From: Kalaharituber pfeilii | Lineage: Eukaryota; Ascomycota; Pezizomycetes; Pezizales; Pezizaceae | Assembly (NCBI GenBank): GCA_015179045.1 | Contig: WHUZ01000081.1 | Span: forward strand, 186,001-250,000 | Length of the DNA: 64,000 nucleotides | Direction: 5' to 3' | Translations under genes and position numbers: made by a program | The notes under the pieces: generated by a model | Databases searched by the model: none | Told to the model about the DNA's origin: nothing | The model's input: only the letters and a program-made list of their open reading frames with translations | Shown: positions 47,035 through 60,299 of the stretch, in pieces | How the letters are laid out: the number at the start of each line of letters is the position of its first letter | How positions within the stretch are numbered: the stretch's first letter is position 1

Positions 47035-50000
47035 ATGTCGACACCCACCGGGACACCGTCCGCAACTCCTAGCTTCAATCCCAATGCCGACACAGGATCA
47101 GCCCAGAAGTCTGAGGGAGTATCTCTGGAGTCATTTCTGGCGTCCTTGTCGGTTGCTGCTATAGTATTTGGGGTGGAAGTGGTAGTGTTCATTCTTATCC
47201 GAAAGCGCATGGCGAGAATCTATGAGGTAGGTGAAGATCGTCCCGAATAAACGCATTACATGCATGTTGGCTGACAAAAAAAAAACAGCCACGCAGCTAC
47301 CTGGTACCAGAGAAGTGAGTTCATCCCAGATTAGGTCACAATAAACGTCTTGAATTCACCTGAGCTAACCGAGATATTTAGACGACGCACACCAGCAGCA
47401 GGAAGTGGTTTACTTGCTTGGATAAAACCGGTATGGGCGCGTACGAGAAATTTGATAGAGATATGCTGATTGTGGGCCGCAGATCTTTGCGACATCCTCC
47501 AGTGACTTCATTGCAAAATCGGGGCTCGATGCGTACTTCTTCCTCCGTTACCTTCTCATGCTTCTCAAAATATTTGGGATCCTAGCTGTCGTTATCCTGC
47601 CAGTTTTGGTCCCAATTAATTTTGTTGGCGGGAAAAACGATTCCAACCCTGAACATCCTGTGCAAGGTCTGGATAGATATGCTTGGTCGAATGTCAGCGA
47701 TGACAATACCGATAGGTATTGGGCACATCTCTGGTTGGCGATTTTCACTATTCTGCTTTGCTGTTATATGTTCTACCGCGAGTTGAGAGGCTATATTCGG
47801 CTACGACAGGCCTATTTGACTAGCCCTCAACATCGTCTGAGAGCGTCCGCAACGACAGTTCTGGTCACAAGTATTCCACGAAAATGGTTAAGCATTGAGA
47901 AGCTTCTTGGCCTGTATGATGTCTTTCCAGGAGGAGTGAGAAATATCTGGATCAATCGGTAAATGATGAATTCCACAAGTTGATGCAGCGAACAATTTGT
48001 TTTAATTACTTTCCATTTTAGGGATTTCGAGGAGCTTGCTACAAAAGTCGAGGAAAGAGATAAACTGGCTCGCCAGCTCGAGAGGGCTGAGACAGATTTG
48101 ATCAAACTGGCAAAGAAGAAGCATATGAAGAATCTCCGAAAATTGGCCAAGAAAAACCCAGATGCTGAGAAGGCTCCCGCCAATCGAGATATGTCAACTG
48201 AAGGGGGTATGTCATCTGGCAATCCTAATCAGATTCCTGAAAAGTATCAAAAGGAAGAACATCAACAACATCAAAAGAAAAAGAGTGTTTTCTCTCCAAT
48301 TCCTTTGGTTGGTGATGTTGTGGGCGACGGGATCAATAAAATTGAATCAGGCATTAAGGGCGTTGGAAAGATGGTTAAGAGTATTGTGCCCGGAAATCAC
48401 CAAACACACGGATTTGTTGCAGACCTTGACGATAGGCATGAACCTCGTCCAGGGAGTAACGGGGGATATCGACCAAATAGAGGCTCAACATTGGGGGATA
48501 TTGAACCGTCCCATAAGACTGATGATGAGCACGAAAACACAGTCAACCAAGGAAGCTATGAGCGTACTCAGAAGAAGCCTTGGGCGGGAAAGTCTAACAC
48601 AACAGGGAAAGATGATGAGAGGCCACTAGCATCGACCAGTACAACCACAGCGGCACATCCATCGCAGCCTAGCAGTTCACAGAACTCACCACGTACACCA
48701 TTTGATAGAATAGCTCCCGTTTTGCACATCTTCAAGGATAAAGTTGGACCTACGGAATACCCTCCTGCATATGATCCAGAGTTTGAAAACGACAATTATG
48801 GAGAACCAGTGTGGAAGAAGTACTTGACTGAGAAAGATAGGCCAACGCATAATTTACCAGTAATTCCATGGCTACCAGGTTTACCATTTATCGGACAAAA
48901 AGTCGACACAATTCACTACTGCAGAAAAGAGATTGCACGATTGAATGTTGAAATTGAGCAAGACCAAACTGAGCCAGAAAAGTATCCATTGATGAATTCA
49001 GCTTTCATTCAGTTCAACAATCAGGTGGCTGCACACATGGCTTGTCAATCTCTCAATCACCACATACCCGAGCAGATGGGGCCACGATATGTGGAGGTCA
49101 ATCCTAATGATATCATTTGGGAAAATATGAGGATCAAGTGGTGGGAACGCTACGTTCGCAAGATGTTGATTACTTCTGCATGTGCTGGGTTAATTATCGG
49201 ATGGGCATTCCCCGTGGCCTTTGTCGGTTTGGTTTCTCAAGTGAGCTACCTATCAACCACCGTCCCGTTCCTACATTTCGTCCGGGACCTTCCGGACTGG
49301 TTCCTCGGTCTCATTTCTGGCGTTTTGCCTCCTCTTGGTTTGGCTATTCTCATGGCTTTGTTGCCAATCATTTTGCGATGTAAGCTGCCCCAAACAGAAG
49401 ATTATAAGCTTAATTCCTTAAAACGATACTGACATTTATATAAAGTGTTCGCTCGTGTCCAAGGCCTACACACTGGAATGTCCATCGAACTAGCCGTTCA
49501 GGGGATGTACTTTGCCTTCCTTTTCGTTCAGGTGTTCCTCGTCGTTAGTATTTCATCCGGTATCACTGCTACCATCAAGAGACTCACAGACAATCCGACG
49601 ATTGCGGCGCAGCTTTTGGCAGAAAATCTTCCCAAAGCTTCCAATTTTTTCTTCTCATACTTACTACTGCAAGCCTTTGCGCAGAGCGGAGGCGCCCTGT
49701 TGCAAATCGGTGGTTTAGTCGTGTACTATCTTCTTGCTCCTATTTTCGATGTTACTGCAAGGCAAAAATGGTTTAGACAAGTCAACTTGCCGGAGATGAA
49801 GTGGGGTACTTTCTTCCCTATCTATACCAACTTGGCTTGCATCGGTTTGGTTTACTCTGTTATTTCGCCATTGATCCTGATTTTCAACATTATTACATTT
49901 GGCTTGTTTTGGATCGTTTACCGCTACAATCTACTGTTTGTCACCAACTTCAAGTTTGATACTGGTGGACTTCTCTTCCCTCGCGCGATCAACCAGCTTT

Positions 50001-50869
50001 TCACTGGTCTTTACGTCATGGAAATCTGTTTGGTCGGTTTGTTCTTCCTTGTCCGAGACGAGAACGACAGAGTTATTGCCTTCCCACAAGGCATAATTAT
50101 GGCGATTGTCGGTTTCCTTACGCTCCTATATCAGCGAGCATTGAATAAGGCATTTGGACCATTGTTTACGTATCTGCCGATTACGCTTGAGGATGATGCA
50201 GTGGAGCGGGATAGGCTGTTTGCGCAGGAGCATTATGAGCGGAAACGACTTACCTTGGTTGAAAATGAGCGAGAGGGAGAAGATATCAATGCGTCTTTGG
50301 AAAGACGAGAAGATATGGAGCATGCTGAGGACCGCAGACAACGGGCCATTGAGCTGGAGGAGATTGCGGAAGATAGAGAAGCCAAGAAGAACGGCAAGCG
50401 TCCATTGAGCAAGCGCGCGGACAAGTCACGATGGTCTGCAGCTGATCCTACCACCCGCGACCGCCTCCTCAACTTCAGCAAGAAAATGAACCCCTTTGCG
50501 CCACTCGAGTCAAAGACCCAAGAGCAAAGGGACCTTGAAGCGCAAGAAGTCGCCAACATGCGGCGCGCCAACCGCGCGGAATTTGCTCTCTTCGACGACA
50601 TTCCCGACGAGATTGAGGACCTTGATGTGGACGAACGGGACCGACTCGTTGCGCGCGCGTTTCAGCATTCAGCAATGAGGGCGAAGAGGCCTGTGATCTG
50701 GATTCCAAGAGATGACCTGGGGATTTCTGATGATGAAATTTATAGAACGAGGAAGTTCAGCAAGCATATTTGGATAAGTAATGAGTATGCGGGGCTGGAT
50801 GACAAGATGAGGGTGGTGTACAGGAGGAGTCCTCCGGATTTTGATGCGAGGGATTTGGTGGAGTTGTAA
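47035..50869 (+). CDS. OSCA/CSC1/TMEM63-family ion channel (DUF221)
   Basis: Six exons: 47035-47226, 47289-47314, 47382-47430, 47483-47958, 48022-49379, 49446-50869, giving 1174 aa. The N-terminus has one membrane helix (LSVAAIVFGVEVVVFILI), then two more around FLRYLLMLLKIFGILAVV and AHLWLAIFTILLCCYMFY. A long soluble region with TTVLVTSIPRKW (RNA-recognition-like cytosolic domain) and a Ser/Asn/Lys-rich insert follows. Eight or so further helices run from SACAGLIIGWAF to AIVGFLTLL. The Glu/Arg-rich tail ends in WIPRDDLGIS and IWISNEYAGL, matching the PHM7 extension. Relatives are osmo- or mechanosensitive cation channels of the plasma membrane. The insert makes it longer than yeast Csc1. 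Two internal exons are only 26 and 49 nt. Confidence 0.93.
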
Positions 50870-52258
50870 GATGTGGTGAAATGAAGGGGGGGAGGGGGGA
50901 ACGGGGGATGGGGTTGCTGCGAGGGGATACCCGTAATTGTGTACAAAGCTTACTTTTACATTTTTTTCTTCTTGTGTCTTTACTTTTCGGCTCTGCTCTT
51001 GATAAATTATATCAAGAACACTTCGAATACCTAGCTGCTTTTTTTGCACTTGGAAAATGCCCGCGCCAGGCTTGTGTTTGGTATGGAAGCAGAGAAAAAG
51101 ACGACTATCATTACCTTTTTTTCCTTTCATTTCTTCATGGGTAACCAACTTGTTCTCTTCTTACATTTTCTTTATTACTTATTTTTATGGGGAAGGAAAA
51201 AAAACCCCTTTTTTCTTAATCATATTTTCGGTATAGTGGTACGCCGCTGGGGCTTGCCTTTCTGCTTTTGTTTAATTTTGGTCCTTTTTTTTTTTTTTTT
51301 TTAATTAGAGTAGGTTTATTGGTGTTTTTGTTGAACGTGAGAGGGAGAGAAAAACATTAAGAAATGCGTATGCTTACCGTACGTACGAGATGGTTCTCGA
51401 GCGTCTCTATGTATGTACTTTTTTGGCGATAAAAACTAACAGTAGTTATAGATGATGAGTACTTTTTTCTTTTGTATATGTATGCATGCAGAGAAAGTTT
51501 TGGTGGTGTATATCTTTTGATGTATGTACGGTGCAGCAGAGGGGGGTTTACATATATATGTAGGTAACTTTATGCCCAGGAGGCTTGCTGAGGAAGCGGC
51601 GGGTGGCCTTCTTTCCAGATTAGGAAAAACGCCAAGACTCGATGACCGAGCTTTCAAATCTATAGTTTCAATCGCTAGTAAGTTTATTTTAGTATCTTTT
51701 TTTTTTTTTTTTTTTTTTTTTTATCTAATCTCACATAACCCTGTTCGCCACGGCAGGGTCCCTGGGACTGCAGTCCTTACATATGGCCCGGAAACAGGCA
51801 ACCTAAAAACAAACAACAACAACTCACTATATACACTGACATTTCAAAAGGGGAATAGAGGAAATAAAAAAACCCATTGAGACACAACCCGCTCCCTCCA
51901 AAAAATGAACAGATTATGCCGTCAAGTTCCCATTTTCCCTCCATGTCCCTCCCTGTCCACCTTTGAATTTCTGTCCCAGGCATGAAAATCGTACCACTTG
52001 ACCTGACAACCCTTACCTTCGCTAGTGTTTTTGGCTATTTTAGTTATCTAAAGTCTCGAACATTTTCGTATACAATTTTTTTCATCTACAAGGTCTTATC
52101 CCCAGTATTGGGGCAGTACTATGATGATGGTGCAATCTGTTAACGGCTCAATTTCATGTTGGAGTTCGGGTAGCTCGATATGCTTAACTCTTGAGAATAC
52201 AGTAGAAGCATCGCAGATGGACAACTACGTACGCGGTATCTCAGTATCTGATTGCCAT
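50870..52258. other. 3' flank, T-rich
   Basis: T runs near 51285-51302 and 51699-51721. No gene supported. Confidence 0.5.
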
Positions 52259-53340
52259 TGGGCTATATCTGTCGAATTCAGCTCGTTCGTGCCGTCGGGC
52301 CGGACCTGCCATGCCTGTCAAATTGAGCTCATTCTACGTCATCTCATACTGGTGGGTTGGGCTAGCTATACAGTACGTGTTCAGCTCATTCTACCTCATC
52401 TCGTGCTGGTGGGCCGGGCCTGCTATACATGCCTGGTTCAGCTCATTCTACCTCATCTCGTGCCGGTGGGCCGGGCCTGCTATACATGCCAGGTTCAGCT
52501 CATTCTACCTCATCTCGTGCCGGTGGGCCGGGCCTGCTATACATGCCAGATTCAGCCCAGTCACCCCCATCTCACACTATGAGTCCAGACCGGCCATACC
52601 TGTCGAATAGAGCTCATTCTGCCTGATCTCACGCCGGCAGGTCGGGCCAGCCATACCTGTTAAATGAAGGGCATTTTGCCTGATCTTACGCCGTCAGGCT
52701 GCCCTGCCATGGCGAACAGCTGCAAGCGGGGTTATGTGATGTAAAAAAAAAAAAAAAAAAAAACCGTCAGGTTAGACCTGCAATATCTGTCAAATTGAGC
52801 TCATTCTACCTCATCTTGTACTGGCTGGTTGGGCTAGCTATACGTGTTAAGTTCAGCTCATTCCACGTCATCTCGTGCTGTCGGGTCGGACCTGCCATGC
52901 CTGTCAAATTGAGCTCATTCTACTTCATCTCATACTTGTGGGTTGGGCTAGCTATACGTGTTTAGTTCATTCTGCCTGATCTCACGCCGGCAGGTCGGGC
53001 CAGCCATACCTATCAAATTCAGCCCATTCTACCTCATCTCGTGCCTCGGGTCGGACCGGCCATACGTGTCAAATTGGTCGTATTCTACCTCATCTCGGGC
53101 TGTCGGGTACGACCTGCTATATCTATCAAATTCAGCTCATCTTACCATATCCCGCACCGTCAAGGGAGACCTGTCATACCTGTTAAGTTGAGCTTATATT
53201 GCCATATCTTGCGCCGTCAAGGGAACCCTACCATATGTGTCAAATTGCCTCGCGCCGTCGAGGGAGACCTCTCATAGGTGTTGAATAGAACTCATGTTGC
53301 CACATCGCGTGCCGGCAGGGTGCGTCCTGCCATATCCGCA
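52259..53340. repeat. 57-bp minisatellite, degenerate, about 18 copies
   Basis: The unit contains TTCAGCTCATTCTACCTCAT, CTCGTGCCGG and GGGCCTGC. Copies are nearly identical around 52380-52560 and increasingly diverged to both sides. A22 (52743-52764) interrupts it. The period is 19 codons, so frames stay open locally. Confidence 0.9.
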
Positions 53341-55484
53341 AATACTCGTATTAGTAAACACCTTCTTAGTCCGGCAGCGTGTTGTATTATGCCTCACCAC
53401 TATGATACTTTCAGCTGTAGTATAAAACGGCGGCCTATTGTACAAGACAGGGCTATGTTGAAGTACATTGAACTTTACAGTAGTACTATTTGGTGCTAAG
53501 CTATATCAAATGCGATTGGGTTCAATCCGGCGCGAGACGTAACTAACTATATTAACGACGAGTGGCCGTGATTCCTGTATCTGTATGTCTTGTGCTGAAT
53601 TAGATTTTAGATACTTAATGTGCACATGGTATAGGTACAAGTACCTGGGGAAAAAAACAATAACGAGAGGAGTGTATATATATCTTGGGATATTGTGATT
53701 GTAGATAGTTAAAACGGAAATGAATGTACCTGTCGGGAGTTATGTCATTTGGAGGTTGAGGGGGATCAAAAGTTGAGCAGGTTGAAAAATTGAAGTAGTG
53801 GAAAATTCCCAAATTGAACGATGACGGCACGTGACAAACAAATGAATATAAGTAGGTAGTGATTATATAACTTTTTATGTTGTACATATATGGTAAGGTA
53901 GATAGATTTAGGTAGCTTTCCCGAGCCCCTCCGGAGGAAGCTTAGAAAGCTGAGCTACCAATATGTATATACACATACATATGTGAGTCTCGAAAGAATA
54001 ATAATAAAGATCTGGGGAGATGGATGTAAGTCTGCGGGCTGATTTGGTAACTGATGCTCACCTTTTTTCTAGGAAAAAAGGCTCTACCGGTACCTTCAAA
54101 TCTATACATAGAAACGCAGGTCCGCAAGCGGAACTTGTGTACTGTAGTGGGACATGCCAGGGCCCAGCGGGCCGCTTATGTAAACAATCGGCTGTTTCCG
54201 ATTTCCCAAAGAAGTAACAAAACCGTACCAGTGTCTGATTGGTCTGTGAGAACGTTGCAGGAATGAGAGAACGAAAGCTAAAACAGTAGGCTGTGTAAAA
54301 AAGAAATCATCAAAGAAAAAAAATATTAAAGAAGGGAAAAAGAAATAGTTTAGCAGGAAAGTTATGCATGTAGAATACTGTACCTGCGTTCTCGTAAACA
54401 CTGTACCTGACATTTAATCTTGGTTGCAGCTGACATCTTCACAGAAGTTAACGAGGGTAGAGTATGTATAACGTAATTCACTTAGAGGCTTGAAAGGGGA
54501 TCGATCCCAGGAAACCTGGCCACGACTCTTGGACTGCTCGTAAAGGTTTTTCAAAGCTAGAACGCCTGCGCTGATCAAAGAATATTCACGAACAAGGCGA
54601 AGTCAAGATCTTGATTTATAAAAAGCTCTTTTCCCTGGCCATTTGTTCATCATGCAGTCGATCCAGAGAAAAACTCTTCAAGTGGCGATGGATTTTGGCC
54701 GTCTCACCGCAAAGACTCTTTTGCCTTTCAATATCTAAACTGATCCGACACCCAAATACCTAAAATAGATGAAATCAAAATGTAAAAAGGATTGGATATA
54801 CCAAAAGCTCCATGACTGGTAAAACTAAGTAGATGAGCACCGGGTAAGCCTTGCAGCCTCAGCCCCTAAAGCCGTTAAGGTCTTACGTTTGGCCGCCGTA
54901 ACCACACTACCCGTACAACAGCACTGCCATCACCGGGTTCTTCGGGAATGCAGAGGTAATTATGACATGTATACGGGAGCCTCTGGAGCACTGTGCAGTT
55001 TTATTTCTAAGTCGTAGGGATGCGTTGCCAATCAAAGCTCTCAATAGGCAAGGAAAAATCCCACAGCGATCCCTGATGTTTCTCTTGCCTTGCTGGCCTG
55101 CTCACTGGTATTCCTTACTTGTTATGGCAAAGTAATTCAAGATGGCTGAAGTCTCCAGACAGAAACTGCCACGGATATCTATCTTGGGGTAAAATGCAGG
55201 GCTCATACCATGAGTAGAATGTGCGCGGAGGAAAGCCATGATGGCGAGTTTGCCGTAAGCTGCTGCATGCCCAATCCTATATATTACATTCGCAATGGCC
55301 CTTTTCGATTATAAATTAGACCCGATATCTCTCCCTATCCATCTCATCATCCTCAGCAGTCCCTCATCCGCTTCAGATACCTTGCAAACCAAAACAGGTC
55401 CGATCGCTCCTCACCCTCGCTTCACTACTAGGAACCTTGCTCACTTTTCTGCAACACACTTTCGCTCATAAAAAATATTTGAAA
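53341..55484. other. Intergenic, upstream of the secreted protein gene
   Basis: No gene seen. A short inverted repeat (GGTAGCTTTC with GAAAGCTGAGCTACC) lies near 53910-53960. CTATATATTAC at about 55277 could be a TATA box, but it is 200 bp from the ATG. The last 100 bp are C/T-rich. Confidence 0.4.
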
Positions 55485-56039
55485 ATGCAGTTCATCCCAA
55501 CTTTCACTGCTCTCTTCCTCGCCATTTCCTCCACTGTTTTGGCTTCTCCAACCCCAGTCAACAGCGCAAAACGAGCATGTGTCACTGTTTTCCCAACACT
55601 TCAAGTCCCCGTTGACTCCTCGGCGCCTACCCGAGTCTATGGCTCCTCCAGTGAGGTCACGCTCTGGAATTTCTCCCACGGTAGCAGAAATATGCTGTTG
55701 AAGTTCGATATCCCCGCCGAAGCAACCGACTGCAAGCTTAAGTTCCATGCTGTCGCCAATCCGCCAATGTCCACCTCCGGTCCTATTGACGTCTCTGCCT
55801 ATTCCCTAGTAAGCCCTATCGTGAGTAACACCAGCTGGAATGGAAGGCCAGCTCGTGCTGGGCTGGCCGGCGCCGCAAATATTGCGGTTTCACCAACTGC
55901 ACCAACTGAAGAGACGATTGTCACCACTGCCTGCACCAGTGATAGTATGAATTTCGAACTCGAGGTTCAAACTTTGGGCGGCAGACTTGCGTTTACTGCC
56001 GACACCAACAATGGATTTTTCATGACTTATGGATGTTAG
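55485..56039 (+). CDS. Secreted But2 C-terminal-domain protein
   Basis: A single-exon gene of 184 aa. A signal peptide spans about residues 1-20 (FTALFLAISSTVLA). A dibasic KR at about 29-30, just before ACV, could be a Kex2-type site. The rest fits the But2 C-terminal fold common in small secreted ascomycete proteins: the TVFPTLQVP opening, LLKFDIPAEATDCKLKFHA, and a closing GFFMTYGC. Cysteines are few. The biochemical role of these proteins is not known to me, and many are cell-wall or host-contact proteins. The start is the first ATG before the hydrophobic core, in AAAATG context. Confidence 0.82.
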   Translation: MQFIPTFTALFLAISSTVLASPTPVNSAKRACVTVFPTLQVPVDSSAPTRVYGSSSEVTLWNFSHGSRNMLLKFDIPAEATDCKLKFHAVANPPMSTSGPIDVSAYSLVSPIVSNTSWNGRPARAGLAGAANIAVSPTAPTEETIVTTACTSDSMNFELEVQTLGGRLAFTADTNNGFFMTYGC

Positions 56040-59000
56040 TTATATGTGCGGATGTATTTGTGATGTATAGATGATTGATGAGCTGTGAAGCATGTGGGGC
56101 ATGGGACAAAGGAACAATCAGGCTGACGTTTGTGACTGTCATCTTATGGAATTTTTGAGGCTGTATTAAGTGTGTGAGTTGGTGTTGTGCGCTGTAAGAT
56201 GAATCTTTAAACTCAGAAAAATCCTCAGAGTTGCTATTCAAAATCTCGGTTGTGGTTCATGTTCAGCTTTTAGATAAAAATGACACATCACGTATATGTC
56301 GTAACTTGCCACGGACCTCCTGCAGGAATCGCTATGTTGTGTATCCTGTTAGAAGGAAGCTTCAATCCATTCCATTACTCATCGTTTCCAGCCTTCCTGC
56401 TACGTTATTCATTGCCAGTTGTTTAATGTAGGTTCCAGTCGAACTAGGGCGTTAATCTTGAAACGCAGCCTGGATCCAGAGGCCCATATAGATAACCACT
56501 GGCTGTAGCACTTCTGGATGCCACTTGAGGTAGGATAAGCCGAATTTGATATGTAATAGAGGAAGGTTTCTAGCTAGAGAGAAACAGGCTTGTTCATCAA
56601 CAGAAGAAATGAGCAGAAAGGAAGGTGAAGCCTGTAAGTAGATTGGTATCTGCCGCGTTAGGCCAAGACTGTTTCCTTCTATCCCTGACTCCAGCCATTG
56701 TCCTCGATGATAGGATATTCACCAATATTTATCCTCAACTTCTTATTTCAGACGTATAAAACGCCCATAGCTCCAGGCGATGCCATCAAACAAAAATCAC
56801 GCAGCACTGTAAGCTTTTTACAAACATTCTGGGTATCTAGTAGTCACTAATGCAACAGGGTATAAAGCGAATAATTCTTTGAGGTGTTTTTTTTTTTTTT
56901 TTTTTGTTTTTTTTTGCACCTCAATCTCTACGATTAAGGCAGGTGATTCAGCTGCATGCTACTCAGGGGGTTGGGGGTGACCCATAACCATACGCCGCGA
57001 CCTCAAATGTGATTCAGTTTTCCAGATAAATTCACCCGAGCACGAATCACAGAAAAAACCTCTTGGGCCACTCAATTTTCATTGGAGTAAGAGATCCACC
57101 ATGGAATAAGGAGCGGTGCCAGGTCAAGCAGCACAGATGCTGTCCTTGAGGGACGGGAAGCATGATGTTGCCAACCTGAAGAGAAATAGTTCGAGTCCAT
57201 AAATAGCAAATGATGAGACAAGGGATTATTAATTTCCCTGAATGACGATGTTAGTAAGCAATCAGTAAAGAAAAGCATAGCCAAATGTGGTAAACACTGC
57301 CTTGTTTGGAAATCTTGCAATTCTGGCAGCAATTCAATGTCATCATGACAGCTATGCTCTTCAATCTATTATGAGATGTTGATCGGTTTGCTTCATCATA
57401 CCTTCCAACTCTGAAAAATAAAAAAAGTTTTTTCTTCGTTCCTAGGGATGAGTCTCTCATTTTCATTGGCACAAAACCTGATTCGTCAATTCATCATGCA
57501 ACTGCTTTTTTTAAGGATGAATGCGGGGGAAAGGGGATGAATACTAACATTATGCTGGTTGTCACATTAACGGTGCGCTGAAGATAGCGTGCATGCTTAT
57601 CCCCACATGGGACTGGCAAGTACGGTAAAGGATGAATGCAATTGGTGATTGCTTGCGTGAAATGGCGATCTGTTTTGGAAAATTTGTAACACGCTTCATG
57701 TGCCTATCGCGTTGCTATCCGACGAATAAGACAAACATACTCTTCACTTCTATTGTCCTTTCCTCCTTGGTCGTCTCATTTTCTTATGAGTACGACCCTC
57801 TCCATTTTGAATATAATGTTGATCTCGTGTGTTTGTCTTATAAAGTGCTGACACGACAATATTATTATACTCGAATATATTGAAGACATCCCATGTTATC
57901 GATTCCCACTGTAAAGTTTTAGTTTCTCCCCGGTGTCCCGCAGATGTCATGGGAAGGAACACTCAGGATTGTCTATTTCGTGAGCTCACTAAAACCTAGA
58001 GACACCAGGGCCATCCAAATAACCACTCGATAGCAACTGAGCCCGTCACTGAAAAAAACTGAGATCTCTGTTTCTGCTCGAATTGTCAGCGACTAGGACA
58101 AATTCGTCATAGTAGAGAGTCCCGTTTGATTTGAAAGATCATCATGCATCCAATAGAGAAGTATCAGCTTTGGAACCGGACTGGCCTGACACTAAAGATA
58201 ATTGATACGCATTAGTGACAAAGCCACATTGCTTATCTCCTTCGGAGCAGTCCATGAGCCTACCGTACCTCACATTCCAGCGTACGGACTCAAGTACTAC
58301 CTAAAGTGCGTAGCTGATTTGATAGTGGCATTGAGACGCTAGTATGCAGGGGCTACCATTATAGTCAACCAAAATCAGTCTCTGCTACGTTGTTAGATTT
58401 ATTCAAACCATTTCTTTATAAACACTGGATCATAGAGAGGATGGGAAATAGAGAGCCCACGAGGAGCTGATGCGGGGTTGACATGGCTGTAAACCGCAAT
58501 ACTGCCCTTGAAGTACCTAACTTATCATACTGAATTAGTTCTCCATCCCTGTGTCAGAGAATACAGGTAGCTTAGTGTAGCTCACTCAAGCAGATGTATG
58601 CTAAGATCTCAATCGAGTCTGAGCTGGCCGCAAATTAAGTCCCTAAAACGTAGCTGAGAGCGAGTAGCGATTGTGTGAATCATGCTTTGCTGGAGACGCA
58701 GAAGATGGTATGATGAGGATACCACTTGTCAAACCTGTAAGTATACAACGCAGTTGTGTTCACAGGTGTAACAGCAGTAACATATACTCGCAGAATCTTA
58801 GCTCGTTGTGCAGCTCTCGGAGGGGCTTAGAATCAACATAATGACGATCTCTAGGCTTTAGGGGTCTAGAGATTGAAGAGCATAGTGCTCCATGGCCTGG
58901 CCGGGCTTAGAAAGAGGAACAGTAACATAGAGACTTGCCGGCAATGTTGCCAACTCTGGGTGTTGGTGTTTAGTCTAAATCTTGTACTGTAGCTGCCAAT

Positions 59001-60299
59001 TGAGAAGTGCTCATTTAATGTATCCATTCAAAAGGCAAGAAGTAGAGCGTTTGGGCTTGGTCTACTGAGATTGCGTTTATCTGAACCCGAAGGCTGCAAG
59101 TGCTACATACGTATGCTCACATCAAAGCATAGCTTACATACAGTAACCTCCCAAATGGGAGTTTGCCTATCTGGGATATAGTGGTGCCAAGCCACACTAG
59201 CTTAGCGCCGGCTGTGATGTGATGCACTGAGGAATGGGGGCAAGTTCAGGACAGGCCGAGAGACACAGGCAGGCCGCAAGTACTCTGGCAATTGTTCAAA
59301 AATTGAAGCATTCCGAGTGCGTGCGGAACTCAGAAGAAGTATAATATTCACTAACTAAGCTTCTCATCATATGACGCATGTATGATTGCAGAAAGTGCAT
59401 CAATTCCAATTAATATATCGGACCGGTTTCGTTCATGGTCAGCGGTCTGGCCAGGTCCCGAGACCAGGTCGTTCACGAGTTTACCACGCTTTGGTCACCC
59501 CTGGGATCGCCTGGTCGTGGAGGACGACTTTTGGCACCGCTCGCACTTTACACGCCTCTATCTCCACCGTCAAGTAACTGTCAATGGCTTAGTTTAATTT
59601 GGGTTTTGTGGAACCGGGGACTAAAAAGTAGTCCTGTGATCAAATGTTTGAGGGAATTGGTCTTGACGCTATAGCGCTAATTATAAGCCCATGGCATCAG
59701 CATCGCGATCAACATTGACTGTGTACGTGGAAAAGTGAGGGAGGGGTGCTCGTAACACGCTGAAGGAGTTGTCAAGGACGGTACAACGAGCGGCACAAGA
59801 AGGATGCCGGGAAAGGAGCAATCGGAGATGTAAATCTGATGGAGAATAAAAGTCAAGTGCAGATTTGAACAAATTATGGCCAATGAGCGCGTTCCTCACA
59901 CATTCAGGAGCTGCCACTGTATTTTCTGCCTCTGCTTCTCACCCGGCCACTGGACGCATCCGTCGCTTCATTCCACAACCCCTCTACTGGTCCAATCAGC
60001 CCCCGCAATCGCTCATATTAGATGTGCCTGCCTGGCTTCGGCCGCTACACACGCATATCATAGTCTAGACTAACACGCATACATATGTGTGCTCTTTCTT
60101 TTCCGGGCACAGCTCGCAACACCTGGCTGGCCAGGCAGCTGCAGTGTACTTTTATCAATTTTTTGCTGCTCGCTGCATTGGGTGTCGCCGTGAAGTACGG
60201 GCGGTACCTACCTCGATTTATCTACCTTTGCTCCCCAGAGGGGAGAGGGGCGAATCACAGCTGCTTGTGGTCCGATGAGTGCGTCCAGACTGAGTGGGA
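56040..60299. other. Intergenic, no supported gene
   Basis: About 4.3 kb with a T run at 56886-56905. Short frames only. I saw no domain, RNA gene or clear repeat. Confidence 0.45.
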
